From: Oceanobacillus sp. J11TS1
GTDB lineage: Bacteria; Bacillota; Bacilli; Bacillales; Amphibacillaceae
Length of the DNA: 64,000 bases
Direction of reading: 5' to 3'
Assembly: GCF_018333215.1 (NCBI RefSeq)
Contig: NZ_BORO01000001.1
Coordinates: 124,001-188,000, forward strand
Part shown: piece by piece, positions 9,525 through 17,440 of the stretch
How positions within the stretch are numbered: position 1 is the stretch's first letter
How the letters are laid out: each line of letters opens with the position of its first letter
Position numbers and translations under genes: made by a program
Notes under the pieces: generated by a model
Seen by the model: the letters and a program-made list of their open reading frames with translations, nothing else
The model's database searches: none
What the model was told of the DNA's origin: nothing

Positions 9525-10142
9525 ATGAAGTTTGCAGCAATCGATTTTGAAACAGCGAATGAAAAAAGAAATAGCGCCTGTTCGATAGGTGTTGTTCGCT
9601 TTGACGAGAATCAAATTTTTGACGAATATTACGCATTGATTAACCCAATGAGTGATTTTCGCAGTATGAATATTCGTATCCATGGCATTAGAGAAGAAGA
9701 TGTTCAAGATTCTCCTACCTTTGCAGAGTTATGGCCAACCTTGCGTGAAAAGTTAGAAGGACATGTAATTGTAGCTCATAATGCCAGTTTTGACATGAGT
9801 GTTTTACGTCAATCCTTATTAAAATATAATTTAGCACATCCGAACTATTCTTCTTTGTGTACAGTCAAAATTTCGCAGCGTGTATGGCCACATTTAGAAA
9901 ATCATCGCCTGCATACTGTAGCAAATTATCATGATATTCCATTAATCCACCATCATGCATTAGAAGATGCAAAGGCTTCTGCACTAATACTGATGAAGGC
10001 ATTGGAGACACAACCGGATGGAAGTGCGGATCACTTTTTGGAAAGATGGCTCTCTTCTCAAGCAAGTGCACGTCGCAGCTACCCTAAAGCAAGCACAAAA
10101 AATAATTCAAATCGCGGTCCGACAAAGCTGCACTTATCATAA
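9525..10142 (+). CDS. DEDDh-type 3'-5' exonuclease
   Basis: A 205-residue protein with an N-terminal DnaQ/epsilon-like exonuclease fold. Exo I is AAIDFETAN (Asp7, Glu9). Exo II is the AHNASFDMSVLR segment near residue 86. Exo III carries HHALEDAKASA with the histidine and final aspartate near 145-150, so the DEDDh set is complete. Such stand-alone enzymes trim single-stranded DNA or RNA 3' ends; the exact role is unknown. The last 35 residues are basic, Ser/Arg/Lys-rich and probably disordered, suggesting nucleic-acid contact. The ribosome site AGGAGCTGG precedes the ATG. Confidence 0.85.
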   Translation: MKFAAIDFETANEKRNSACSIGVVRFDENQIFDEYYALINPMSDFRSMNIRIHGIREEDVQDSPTFAELWPTLREKLEGHVIVAHNASFDMSVLRQSLLKYNLAHPNYSSLCTVKISQRVWPHLENHRLHTVANYHDIPLIHHHALEDAKASALILMKALETQPDGSADHFLERWLSSQASARRSYPKASTKNNSNRGPTKLHLS

Positions 10143-10273
10143 TGGAATTTTTTACATGGTGAATATCGGAACATGATATTTCTCAAAACTTTTAATGAAG
10201 GCTTTATATATAGAGGAAGAGGGTATTTATACTTTCTTTCACACTAAAAAGTAAAAATAGGTTATGATTCCCA

Positions 10274-10302
10274 TTGCGTATTTTAGAAAAAAAGCGTATG
10301 AT
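10274..10302 (+). promoter_or_regulatory. Promoter for the candidate structured RNA
   Basis: TTGCGT (10274-10279), a 17-bp gap and TATGAT (10297-10302). It fits a SigA promoter starting an RNA near 10309. Confidence 0.55.
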
Positions 10303-10308
10303 ATTAAA

Positions 10309-10547
10309 TACAAGCTACATTGTTCGTATCAATTAAAGTTTTAACCTCTAATGTTCGAATAGGGAGTTTTACATCGGAATTGAAATGTCGAGCCGTCGTA
10401 AGGAATGGAAGACAGGAAAATTTCTGCGAACACCCACTTTGTGAAGTGGTGGTTTAAAACTTTTTATTACATGATACGGCAAATGTGGCCTGTATACATA
10501 ATTTTTCTTCTCAATCCCAGTAGCGGTTATCGTTGTTGGGATTTTTT
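10309..10547 (+). ncRNA. Candidate structured non-coding RNA
   Basis: A roughly 240-nt segment has its own promoter and intrinsic terminator but no convincing open frame on the plus strand. Visible pairing is nested: a 10-bp closing stem (10335-10344 with 10454-10463), an inner 6-bp stem TGTTCG/CGAACA (10352-10357 with 10427-10432), and a small hairpin CCACTT/AAGTGG (10434-10439 with 10444-10449) on the 3' strand between them. A long hairpin interrupted by an asymmetric bubble with a 3'-strand hairpin recalls Firmicute 6S RNA. I cannot confirm that family from memory of its sequence, and a leader RNA is also possible. Function is therefore left open. Confidence 0.5.
10513..10547 (+). terminator. 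Intrinsic terminator of the candidate RNA
   Basis: AATCCCA (10513-10519) pairs with TGGGATT (10537-10543), with an additional inner stem AGCG/CGTT, followed by six T. Confidence 0.7.
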
Positions 10548-10702
10548 GTTTGTTTAAAAAAGCCGCCTCCCATGGTTCTTCTAGAAGGAAGAGAGGCTTT
10601 ACGTTCTTGTCGGCTATTGAATAAAACGTGTACGTAATAACATACCTATTAAACAGCATGTTTGCAATTCTAATTACCTAGGACTATAATTTATTAGGTT
10701 AT

Positions 10703-10728
10703 GTTTATTATTTCTATAACTTGGGAAT
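10703..10728 (+). promoter_or_regulatory. SigB-like (general stress) promoter before the SDR gene
   Basis: GTTTAT (10703-10708), 14 bp, then GGGAAT (10723-10728) fits the SigB pattern GTTTWW-N12-15-GGGWAW. It would start transcription around 10736, which makes the ATG at 10740 nearly leaderless and therefore a poor start. Confidence 0.5.
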
Positions 10729-10739
10729 AATAATACGAA

Positions 10740-11537
10740 ATGAATTTCAGCTTGTACTCAGAATGTACTCAGAAAGGAAGTAATGAAATTGCAAATCGAT
10801 TTGATGAAAAAGTAGTTATTGTCACAGGAGCAGCAAGTGGCATTGGTGAAGCAACTGCCACAAAATTTGCTGAACAAGGTGCAAAGGTAATTCTATCTGA
10901 TATGTCAGAGAAAGGGAAAGAGTTATCGGACAAGTTAAATCAAAATGGTTTAGAAACTACTTTTATTAAAACGGATGTTACAAATGAAGAAGACGTTAAA
11001 AAATTAGTGAGTGAAACGGTTGCTAAATATGGCCAATTAAACGTATTATTTGCAAATGCGGGTATTGGTAACACTACAGCCATTCACGAATTGTCTTTAG
11101 AATCTTGGCAAAAGGTAATCGATGTTAACTTAACAGGTGTATTTTTAACAAATAAATATGCTATTGAACAAATGTTAAAACAAGAAAATGGCGGGGCTAT
11201 CGTGAATAATGATTCGATTCATGGCTTTGTTGGAAAAGCAGGTGTAGGAGCCTATTCTGCAGCAAAAGGCGGAGTGAAGTTGTTAACACAAACAGCTACG
11301 GCAGAATATGCGGCAAAAGGAATCCGTATTAATAATGTCAACCCTGGATATATTGACACGCCATTACTAAAAGAAATGCCAGAAGAAGCAAAAAAAGAGC
11401 TTGTAAATCTTCATCCGATTGGTCGACTTGGAAAACCGGAAGAAGTAGCCAATGCAGTTTTATTCCTAGCGAGTGATGAAGCTTCCTTTATTTCCGGATC
11501 AAGCTTGTTAGTTGATGGTGGATATACAAGTATATAA
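10740..11537 (+). CDS. Short-chain dehydrogenase/reductase (SDR), start region possibly frameshifted
   Basis: A classical SDR of about 250 residues: cofactor loop TGAASGIG, NAGIG after strand 4, catalytic Ser in NNDSIHG, YSAAKGG (Tyr/Lys), and a Pro-Gly segment NPGYIDTP. It should be an NAD(P)-dependent oxidoreductase of unknown substrate. The frame that carries the domain has an ATG only at 10740, with no ribosome site and an N-terminal stretch unlike SDRs. A proper ribosome site (AAAGGAAG) sits before another ATG at 10783 that reads MKLQ and then stops after nine codons. Adding one A to the run at 10793-10795 would give MKLQNRFDEKVV continuous with the domain. So the true start is probably 10783 with a one-base deletion, real or a sequencing error. 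The SigB-like promoter suggests stress induction. Confidence 0.8.
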   Translation: MNFSLYSECTQKGSNEIANRFDEKVVIVTGAASGIGEATATKFAEQGAKVILSDMSEKGKELSDKLNQNGLETTFIKTDVTNEEDVKKLVSETVAKYGQLNVLFANAGIGNTTAIHELSLESWQKVIDVNLTGVFLTNKYAIEQMLKQENGGAIVNNDSIHGFVGKAGVGAYSAAKGGVKLLTQTATAEYAAKGIRINNVNPGYIDTPLLKEMPEEAKKELVNLHPIGRLGKPEEVANAVLFLASDEASFISGSSLLVDGGYTSI

Positions 11538-11544
11538 TGCAAAT

Positions 11545-11575
11545 AAAAAGTCTCCTGATGCCAGGAGGCTTTTTT
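11545..11575 (+). terminator. Terminator of the SDR gene
   Basis: At least a 10-bp GC-rich stem (about 11547-11557 with 11562-11572) with a 4-nt loop and T-run. Confidence 0.85.
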
Positions 11576-11599
11576 AATTATTAGAAGAAGTTCAAAGAC

Positions 11600-11872
11600 C
11601 GCTCCAGATCATGGTCAATCCGCTCCAAAATATAAAAAAGCGCTCCATCCCAGCCTCAATCCGCTCCAAAATATAAAAAAGCGCTCCATCCCAGCCTCAA
11701 TCCGCTCCAAAATATAAAAAAGCGCTCCATCCCAGCCTCAATCCGCTCCAAAGTATAAAAAAGCGCTCCACCCCAGCGCCAATCCGCTCCAAAATATAAA
11801 AAAGCGCTCCATCCCAGCCCCAATCCGCTCCAAAATATAAAAAAGCGCTCCACCTCACCCTCAACCTGCTCC
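11600..11872. repeat. 41-bp tandem array with alternating 21/20-bp CGCTCC boxes
   Basis: About 6.5 copies of a 41-bp unit, nearly identical in the middle and diverging at both ends. Each unit has two CGCTCCA boxes, one followed by an A/T tract (AAATATAAAAAA) and one by TCCCAGCCTCAAT. Box starts fall at 11600, 11621, 11641, 11662, 11682, 11703, 11723, 11744, 11764, 11785, 11805, 11826 and 11846, so spacing alternates strictly 21 and 20 bp, close to two helical turns. A/T tracts recur every 41 bp, close to four turns. The array lies between two gene units with no terminator-like or coding role visible. Because 41 is not a multiple of 3, a minus-strand open frame through it cycles frames and is not a credible protein. 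Confidence 0.9.
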
Positions 11873-12028
11873 AATTCCTCCCAACCCCTTCTAAAAAAAT
11901 CTATATCATCCTCATTTGAAGCACTTACTATAAGTAAAACAAATAGAAGCAGATAAACAAATACGATCTTTTCATTTCACTCTTTTTTGCTATGCTTAAG
12001 ATATTAGTTTGCAGGGAGGAGAATTATC

Positions 12029-12403
12029 ATGACTTTTAAATTAGAACGACTGGATCATATTCAGCTTTCTGCTCCAAGAGGTTCTGAGGAAACTGCGCGC
12101 GGATTTTACAGAGATATTTTAGGATTTCAGGAAGAAGAAAAGCCGGAAACGCTTAAAGCAAATGGAGGTGTTTGGTTTAGAAAGAGAGAAATAGCTATTC
12201 ATATTGGAATAGAGGACTCCTTCTTGCCATTAAAAAAAGCACATCCTGCATTTGAAGTAACTGATATTGGTGCTTTACAAAAACATCTAGAACGATCCGA
12301 TATTTCGATAACATGGGATGCCAAATTACCAGGTGCGAGAAGGTTTTATGTAAAGGATCCATTTGGCAATAGGCTTGAATTTCTGGAATGGGAGAATAGA
12401 TAA
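12029..12403 (+). CDS. VOC (glyoxalase/bleomycin-resistance fold) family protein
   Basis: A 124-residue protein formed by one paired beta-alpha-beta-beta-beta unit. It opens LERLDHIQLSAP with the typical metal-ligand histidine (HIQL), then FYRDILGF, a central strand GGVWFRKREIAIHIG, HPAFEVTDI, and ends FYVKDPFGNRLEFLEW with the conserved glutamate. These positions fit a metal site shared across a dimer. Such proteins include glyoxalases, dioxygenases and antibiotic-binding proteins; substrate is unknown. The ribosome site GGGAGGAG lies 9 bp before the ATG. It appears monocistronic, between the tandem array and the xpt riboswitch. Confidence 0.85.
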   Translation: MTFKLERLDHIQLSAPRGSEETARGFYRDILGFQEEEKPETLKANGGVWFRKREIAIHIGIEDSFLPLKKAHPAFEVTDIGALQKHLERSDISITWDAKLPGARRFYVKDPFGNRLEFLEWENR

Positions 12404-12459
12404 GATTCTAAAGGATCCTTATCGAAATTATTAGAAAGGTATTAATTTTTTTCTTATAC

Positions 12460-12487
12460 TTGTTTTTGTGATTCTACGTGCTATACT
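12460..12487 (+). promoter_or_regulatory. Promoter of xpt-pbuX
   Basis: TTGTTT, 16 bp, TATACT upstream of the guanine riboswitch. The -35 is weak. Confidence 0.45.
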
Positions 12488-12530
12488 AAAGTCATTCTTT
12501 AATTTTCACCCAACCCAAATGAATATTTTT

Positions 12531-12705
12531 CATATAATCGCGGGGATATGGCCTGCAAGTTTCTACCGGTTTACCGTAAATAAACCGACTATGGAAAAGT
12601 GCTTAAAAGCTTGTATTGTGTTAAACACAATGCTTGCTTTCTTGATTATTCGATAAATTGCTCGAAAATCTACTTTTCCATACGTAGATTTTGGGCTTTT
12701 TTATT
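12531..12705 (+). promoter_or_regulatory. Guanine riboswitch (purine aptamer plus terminator)
   Basis: The aptamer (12531-12593) has the canonical layout: P1 arms CATA/TATG, J1/2 with ATAATCG, P2 CGGGGATATGGCCTG, J2/3 TTTCTACC, P3 GGTTTACCGTAAATAAACC and J3/1 GACTATG. The C in GACTATG indicates guanine/hypoxanthine rather than adenine specificity. Downstream, GCTCGAAAATCTAC (from 12660) pairs with GTAGATTTTGGGC (to 12696) before a T-run, forming the off-state terminator. Ligand binding would shut off xpt-pbuX. Confidence 0.96.
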
Positions 12706-12750
12706 TTGGAAGAGATAGAATGTTACGTGAAGTTTTTTCAATATTTTTAG

Positions 12751-13344
<594 letters not shown>

Positions 13345-13346
13345 TA

Positions 13347-14648
13347 ATGAAAATGGCGGCATTAGGTTTCCAGCACTTATTAGCGATGTATGCCGGAGCG
13401 ATTTTAGTACCGCTTATCGTTGGAGATGCTTTAGGATTAACCACAGACCAATTAACTTATTTAGTAGCTATTGATATTTTAATGTGCGGTGTTGCAACCC
13501 TTCTACAAGTGATGAATAGCCGATTTGTTGGAATTGGATTACCTGTTGTATTAGGGTGTACCTTTACAGCAGTTGCGCCAATGATCGCTATCGGAAGTCA
13601 ATATGGCATCTCTGCTATTTATGGAGCTATCATTGTTTCTGGAATATTTGTATTTGTAGTAAGTGGTTTTTTCGGAAAACTTGTACGCTTTTTCCCGCCT
13701 GTTGTTACAGGATCCGTCGTTACGATTATTGGAATAACGCTCATACCTGTTGCAATTAATAATCTTGGCGGCGGAGAAGGAGCAAGTGATTTTGGATCTT
13801 TTGCGAATATCGCACTCGGGTTTGGAACGCTATTATTTATTATTCTAATGTATCGATTCACAAGTGGATTTGTGAAATCTATATCGATATTAATTGGTTT
13901 AGGTGCTGGTACAATTGCCGCTGTATTTATGGGAAGAGTAGACTTTTCAGCTGTAGCTGATGCTTCTTACTTTCATATGGTCCATCCTTTCTACTTTGGA
14001 ATGCCCACATTTGAGTGGTCGGCGATCATTACCATGATTTTAGTCGCCATGGTATCTCTTGTAGAATCAACTGGTGTTTATTTTGCTTTAGGGGATATTA
14101 TGAAGCAAAAGTTAACGGAAAAAGATCTTTCTAGAGGATATCGTGCAGAAGGCTTAGCGATTTTCCTTGGTGGAATTTTTAATGCCTTTCAATACACTGC
14201 TTTTTCTCAAAACGTTGGCCTGATGCAAATGACAGGTGTAAAAAAACGAAGCGTCATTGTTATCACAGGTGCTATGTTGGTTGTTTTAGGGTTTATTCCA
14301 AAGATTGCTGCCGTGACAACAATTATTCCTACGTCTGTATTAGGCGGAGCGATGTTAGCAATGTTTGGAATGGTCGTCGCACAAGGAATTAAAATGCTTG
14401 GTGCGGTATTTACGGAATCACCAGAGAATTCCATGATCATTGCTTGTTCAGTAGGAATGGGACTTGGTGTAACCGTCGTACCAGAATTATTTGCAGAGCT
14501 TCCAAATGCACTGCAAATTTTAACTAGTAATGGTATTGTTGCAGGAAGTGTTACAGCGATTGCTTTGAACATTATTTTTAATATGACGCCACGGCGCAAA
14601 GAAACGAAGCAAGTTGTCGAAACAGCAGAGCTGGCAAAAGAAGTTTAA
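13347..14648 (+). CDS. pbuX: Xanthine permease (NCS2 family)
   Basis: A 433-residue nucleobase:cation symporter with about 12-14 hydrophobic segments. Family hallmarks are the start GFQHLLAMYAGAILVPLIVG, ESTGVYFALGDI near residue 240 and the NCS2 signature region NAFQYTAFSQNVGLMQMTGVKKR near 270-290. It imports xanthine with protons for use by Xpt, encoded immediately upstream on the same riboswitch-controlled transcript. The ribosome site AGGAGG lies in the end of xpt, 10 bp before the ATG. An intrinsic terminator follows directly. Confidence 0.95.
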   Translation: MKMAALGFQHLLAMYAGAILVPLIVGDALGLTTDQLTYLVAIDILMCGVATLLQVMNSRFVGIGLPVVLGCTFTAVAPMIAIGSQYGISAIYGAIIVSGIFVFVVSGFFGKLVRFFPPVVTGSVVTIIGITLIPVAINNLGGGEGASDFGSFANIALGFGTLLFIILMYRFTSGFVKSISILIGLGAGTIAAVFMGRVDFSAVADASYFHMVHPFYFGMPTFEWSAIITMILVAMVSLVESTGVYFALGDIMKQKLTEKDLSRGYRAEGLAIFLGGIFNAFQYTAFSQNVGLMQMTGVKKRSVIVITGAMLVVLGFIPKIAAVTTIIPTSVLGGAMLAMFGMVVAQGIKMLGAVFTESPENSMIIACSVGMGLGVTVVPELFAELPNALQILTSNGIVAGSVTAIALNIIFNMTPRRKETKQVVETAELAKEV

Positions 14649-14654
14649 TATAGC

Positions 14655-14687
14655 AAAAAAACTGTCACTTCGGTGGCAGTTTTTTTT
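14655..14687 (+). terminator. Terminator of xpt-pbuX
   Basis: AAAAAACTGTCAC pairs with GTGGCAGTTTTTT around a TTCG tetraloop, followed by T. Confidence 0.9.
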
Positions 14688-14793
14688 GCCGAGAAATAAT
14701 CTAGGATAATAGACCACTAGCATTTAACCGCAACCTAAGCTAAAATCAAGATATATCTTTTTCATGCAAAAAGGTGAAGGAGGGAAACAAGAG

Positions 14794-15186
14794 ATGACAG
14801 ACTTGTCAAATGGTATTCTCTTTATTTATGGCTTCATTATATTGGCTGCATTGCTTGCTGGCATTATTCAATGGATAAGAAGACGATTTGAAGTGCTAGC
14901 CGTTTTAGCTATTATTTTAACGCTAATATTACCGCTTGCGAGTTTTTTATATAGTGTTAATCGTCCAGAAGGTATGAATGAAATAGTTTATATATTGCAA
15001 CAAGCCACAGGAAGTAATGCAATTGGTATTCTTCTCTTACTGGGACATCTGTATATTCTTTTTTGGATTCTATATGGTCCTGAATATAAACGATTATACG
15101 TATTTACTTCTGATAAGATAAAAAGAATTGTTCAATGGTGGGAACAGCGCAAGCAAAAACAAAATAAAGTAAAAGAGGAGATTTAA
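14794..15186 (+). CDS. Small membrane protein of unknown function
   Basis: I do not recognise this 130-residue protein. The ATG at 14794 has a strong ribosome site (GAAGGAGGGAAACAAGAG); an in-frame ATG 30 bp upstream lacks one. Three hydrophobic segments are visible (about 8-26, 34-53 and 75-94), followed by a basic, lysine-rich cytoplasmic tail (about 100-130). That gives an outside N-terminus or a re-entrant arrangement; topology is uncertain. It ends exactly where the acetyltransferase gene begins (stop TAA then ATG), so the two are surely one operon and may act together, but no function can be assigned. Confidence 0.7.
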   Translation: MTDLSNGILFIYGFIILAALLAGIIQWIRRRFEVLAVLAIILTLILPLASFLYSVNRPEGMNEIVYILQQATGSNAIGILLLLGHLYILFWILYGPEYKRLYVFTSDKIKRIVQWWEQRKQKQNKVKEEI

Positions 15187-15747
15187 ATGACGCTAGAAAG
15201 AGAAAAAATGCAGGCCGGTGGTTTGTATAATCCCGGAGATAGTGAATTGGTAAAGGATCGATTATACGTTAGAAAAATGATGCGTTATTATAATGGCCTG
15301 ACAGAAGATGATACAGTAAGACGTACCAGCTGTTTAAAAGAAATATTTGGATCAACGGGGAATTCCTTGTTTATAGAGCCGGATTTTCATTGTGATTATG
15401 GCTATAATATTCATGTTGGTGAGAATTTTTATGCAAACTTTAATTGTGTCATGCTAGACGTATGTCCGATTCGGATCGGCGATAATTGCATGCTGGCTCC
15501 CGGTGTACATATTTATACAGCAACTCATCCGATAAACCCTTTCGAGCGTAATTCCGGGAAAGAATTTGGTAAGGCAGTGACAATAGGTAATAATGTATGG
15601 ATTGGTGGCGGAGCGATTATAAACCCTGGTGTAACGATTGGAGATAATGCTGTGATTGCTTCTGGTTCCGTCGTTACAAAAAGTGTGCCTGCGAATGTGG
15701 TTTATGGAGGCAATCCGGCTAAATTTATTAAAGAAATAGTACTTTAA
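15187..15747 (+). CDS. Maltose/sugar O-acetyltransferase (hexapeptide repeat)
   Basis: A 186-residue left-handed beta-helix acetyltransferase. The N-terminal cap ([33 protein letters not shown]) is the Mac domain typical of maltose/galactoside acetyltransferases. Hexapeptide repeats then follow, including [15 protein letters not shown], the catalytic histidine region [12 protein letters not shown], and [38 protein letters not shown]. It transfers acetyl from acetyl-CoA to a sugar hydroxyl. Substrate specificity within the family (maltose, glucose, other) is not visible. It is directly downstream of the unknown membrane protein, with the stop and start codons adjacent. Confidence 0.92.
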   Translation: MTLEREKMQAGGLYNPGDSELVKDRLYVRKMMRYYNGLTEDDTVRRTSCLKEIFGSTGNSLFIEPDFHCDYGYNIHVGENFYANFNCVMLDVCPIRIGDNCMLAPGVHIYTATHPINPFERNSGKEFGKAVTIGNNVWIGGGAIINPGVTIGDNAVIASGSVVTKSVPANVVYGGNPAKFIKEIVL

Positions 15748-15778
15748 GAGGAACACGTACTTTAAAAGAGAGGTGAAG

Positions 15779-16297
15779 ATGATGGATAAGATTCAGTCAT
15801 TTGCGCCGGTTATTGGTTCAAATCCTAAGGTTCTCATTGTGGGTTCCATGCCAAGTGTCAAATCTTTGGACGAACAAGAATATTACGGGAATCCTAGAAA
15901 TCATTTTTGGCCTATTATGTATACAATCTTAAAAGGGAATCCAGCAGTTACCTATTCCGAAAAGATAAGCTTCATAAAGAAACATCAAATAGCATTATGG
16001 GATACAATTGGACGCTGTTACCGAAAAGGCAGTTTAGATATGCATATCGAAGCAGAGGAGCCAAATGATATTCCAGGTCTTTTAAAAGCGCATCCAACCA
16101 TTCGGCTCGTTGCGTGTAATGGTACGAAATCTTACCAAATGTTTGAGAAGTTTATTCTACCGAAACTGGATCAGGAGATAGGTGTTATGAAGCTCCCTTC
16201 TACAAGTCCTATTCCAGGAAGATACAATAAAACATTTGAAGAGAAGATCGAAGCTTGGCGCGTAATTACAGATTATTTAGATGAATCAGAGTCATAG
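15779..16297 (+). CDS. DNA-deoxyinosine glycosylase-like protein (UDG superfamily)
   Basis: A protein of about 172 residues of the uracil-DNA glycosylase fold. The N-terminal motif VLIVGSMPSVKSLDEQEYYGNPRNHFWPIM is the G-x-x-P-S, YYGNPRNxFW signature of the MUG-like/deoxyinosine glycosylase branch. A later motif, LPSTSPIPGRYNKTFEEKIEAW, is the substrate loop. It should excise damaged bases (hypoxanthine or mismatched uracil) to start base-excision repair. Several starts are possible (GTG 15773, ATG 15779, ATG 15782); AGAGAGGTG best serves an ATG. It lies 31 bp after the acetyltransferase. Confidence 0.82.
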   Translation: MMDKIQSFAPVIGSNPKVLIVGSMPSVKSLDEQEYYGNPRNHFWPIMYTILKGNPAVTYSEKISFIKKHQIALWDTIGRCYRKGSLDMHIEAEEPNDIPGLLKAHPTIRLVACNGTKSYQMFEKFILPKLDQEIGVMKLPSTSPIPGRYNKTFEEKIEAWRVITDYLDESES

Positions 16298-16336
16298 TTA
16301 GTTAAGATGAAAGAATGAAGTACAATGGGGGATATG

Positions 16337-17410
16337 ATGAAACAATTTTGGTTACAATTTTTCCTTTTTTCAATTCTTTGGGTTGGATTGATCCTATTTC
16401 ACAGTACGTTCATCCCTTACCATTTCTTTTTGTTTGCTCTGAGCTTAGCTTTATTCTTCCTGCTTTCTTTCCGAAAAAAGATGATTTATCTGTTCCTGGG
16501 AAATATAATTATTATTGTATTTTCCGGATTATTTTTCTCAAGTCATGTGTTATTTTCTGTTGCTTTAGTGTGGTTTAATTTATTATTAGCTGCTAGACAA
16601 TTACAAACAAATGCTTACCATCTCATGTCAGCTGGCGCTATAATTGTATGTATGGTGTTTTCTTTTCTCCCACCCGTTTCTTATACGTTATTTCTTGCTA
16701 GTATTTTTATTTTCGCAGTTAGTTTCCTGTTGCATAGACAATGGAGTAAAGACCACTATTATAAGATCTTGTATGAGGAATTAAGTGATTCCTACCGCCA
16801 GTTGAAACGGCTCCACCTTTCCGCGGAAGAAAATGCTAAAATGGAGGAAAGAACGCGTATTGCCAGGGACATGCATGACTCTGTTGGACATCATTTAACG
16901 GCATTAATTATGCAAATAGAAATGCTTTCTATCCAATACCCCGATTTGAATATAAAATCGATGAAGGAATTAGCGAACAGAAGTTTACAGGAAACAAGAG
17001 ACGCAGTAAAAGCATTACAACTGGATGAAGCAGAAGGGATTGCAACGGTTGTTCATTTAATTCGCAAATTAGAGAGTGAGTGTCATTTGAATGTCCATTT
17101 CACGATGAAAAATGGCGTTTTGTCTGTTCCGATAACAAATGCCAAAAGTGTCATTATCTATAGGGTTATTCAAGAAGGAATCACAAATGCAATGCGGCAT
17201 GCAAATAGTCGGGAGGTCTATGTAACATTAAGTAAATCAGCAGATGAAGCAATTCAATTCGAAATTAGTAATGCCATTTATGAAGCGAAACCTCTTGAAT
17301 TGGGATTTGGGCTGACGAATATGCGCAGGCGCTTAGAAGAGCTGGGTGGAAAATTAGATATTCTTCAATTACAAAATAAATTTATTTTATCAGGAAGAAT
17401 TCCTAGCTAA
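16337..17410 (+). CDS. Sensor histidine kinase (LnrJ/YfiJ-like)
   Basis: A protein of about 357 residues with about five membrane helices (about 8-25, 30-45, 50-68, 72-88, 97-133) and no large extracellular domain. A coiled linker follows (about 140-170), then a HisKA_3 dimerisation domain with the phospho-acceptor His180 in RTRIARDMHDSVGHHLTAL. The ATPase domain has the N-box NAMRHAN and the G-box GFGLTNMRRRLEELGG. This NarL-partner kinase type with an intramembrane sensor is typical of antibiotic/membrane-stress systems. The start at 16337 follows GGGGG; 16325 is an alternative. The response regulator follows after 30 bp. Context resembles LnrJ of B. subtilis. Confidence 0.88.
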   Translation: MKQFWLQFFLFSILWVGLILFHSTFIPYHFFLFALSLALFFLLSFRKKMIYLFLGNIIIIVFSGLFFSSHVLFSVALVWFNLLLAARQLQTNAYHLMSAGAIIVCMVFSFLPPVSYTLFLASIFIFAVSFLLHRQWSKDHYYKILYEELSDSYRQLKRLHLSAEENAKMEERTRIARDMHDSVGHHLTALIMQIEMLSIQYPDLNIKSMKELANRSLQETRDAVKALQLDEAEGIATVVHLIRKLESECHLNVHFTMKNGVLSVPITNAKSVIIYRVIQEGITNAMRHANSREVYVTLSKSADEAIQFEISNAIYEAKPLELGFGLTNMRRRLEELGGKLDILQLQNKFILSGRIPS

Positions 17411-17440
17411 CCAACCTCTGGGGGAAGGAGAGGGTAAATA

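Noticed and set aside
10369-10659. Minus-strand 96-codon frame over the candidate RNA
   Set aside because: No ribosome site, odd composition, and it crosses a strong terminator and paired RNA arms.
10740-10782. Leaderless start of the SDR at 10740
   Set aside because: The N-terminal 19 residues do not resemble SDRs and a good ribosome site lies downstream in another frame; a frameshift explains the data better.
11600-11872. CRISPR array
   Set aside because: The segments between boxes are as conserved as the boxes and there are no unique spacers or cas genes nearby.
11656-11874. Minus-strand 72-codon open frame with repeated WSGLxLGWSAFLYF-like motifs
   Set aside because: It is the 41-bp array read through; the repeat length is not a multiple of 3, so the motif appears in shifting frames, and there is no ribosome site.
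12600-12660. PurR box before xpt
   Set aside because: A/T-rich repeats are present but no paired CCGAA-type half sites could be recognised.
14207-14599. 130-codon minus-strand frame inside pbuX
   Set aside because: Shadow of a conserved membrane protein; composition follows the complement of hydrophobic codons.
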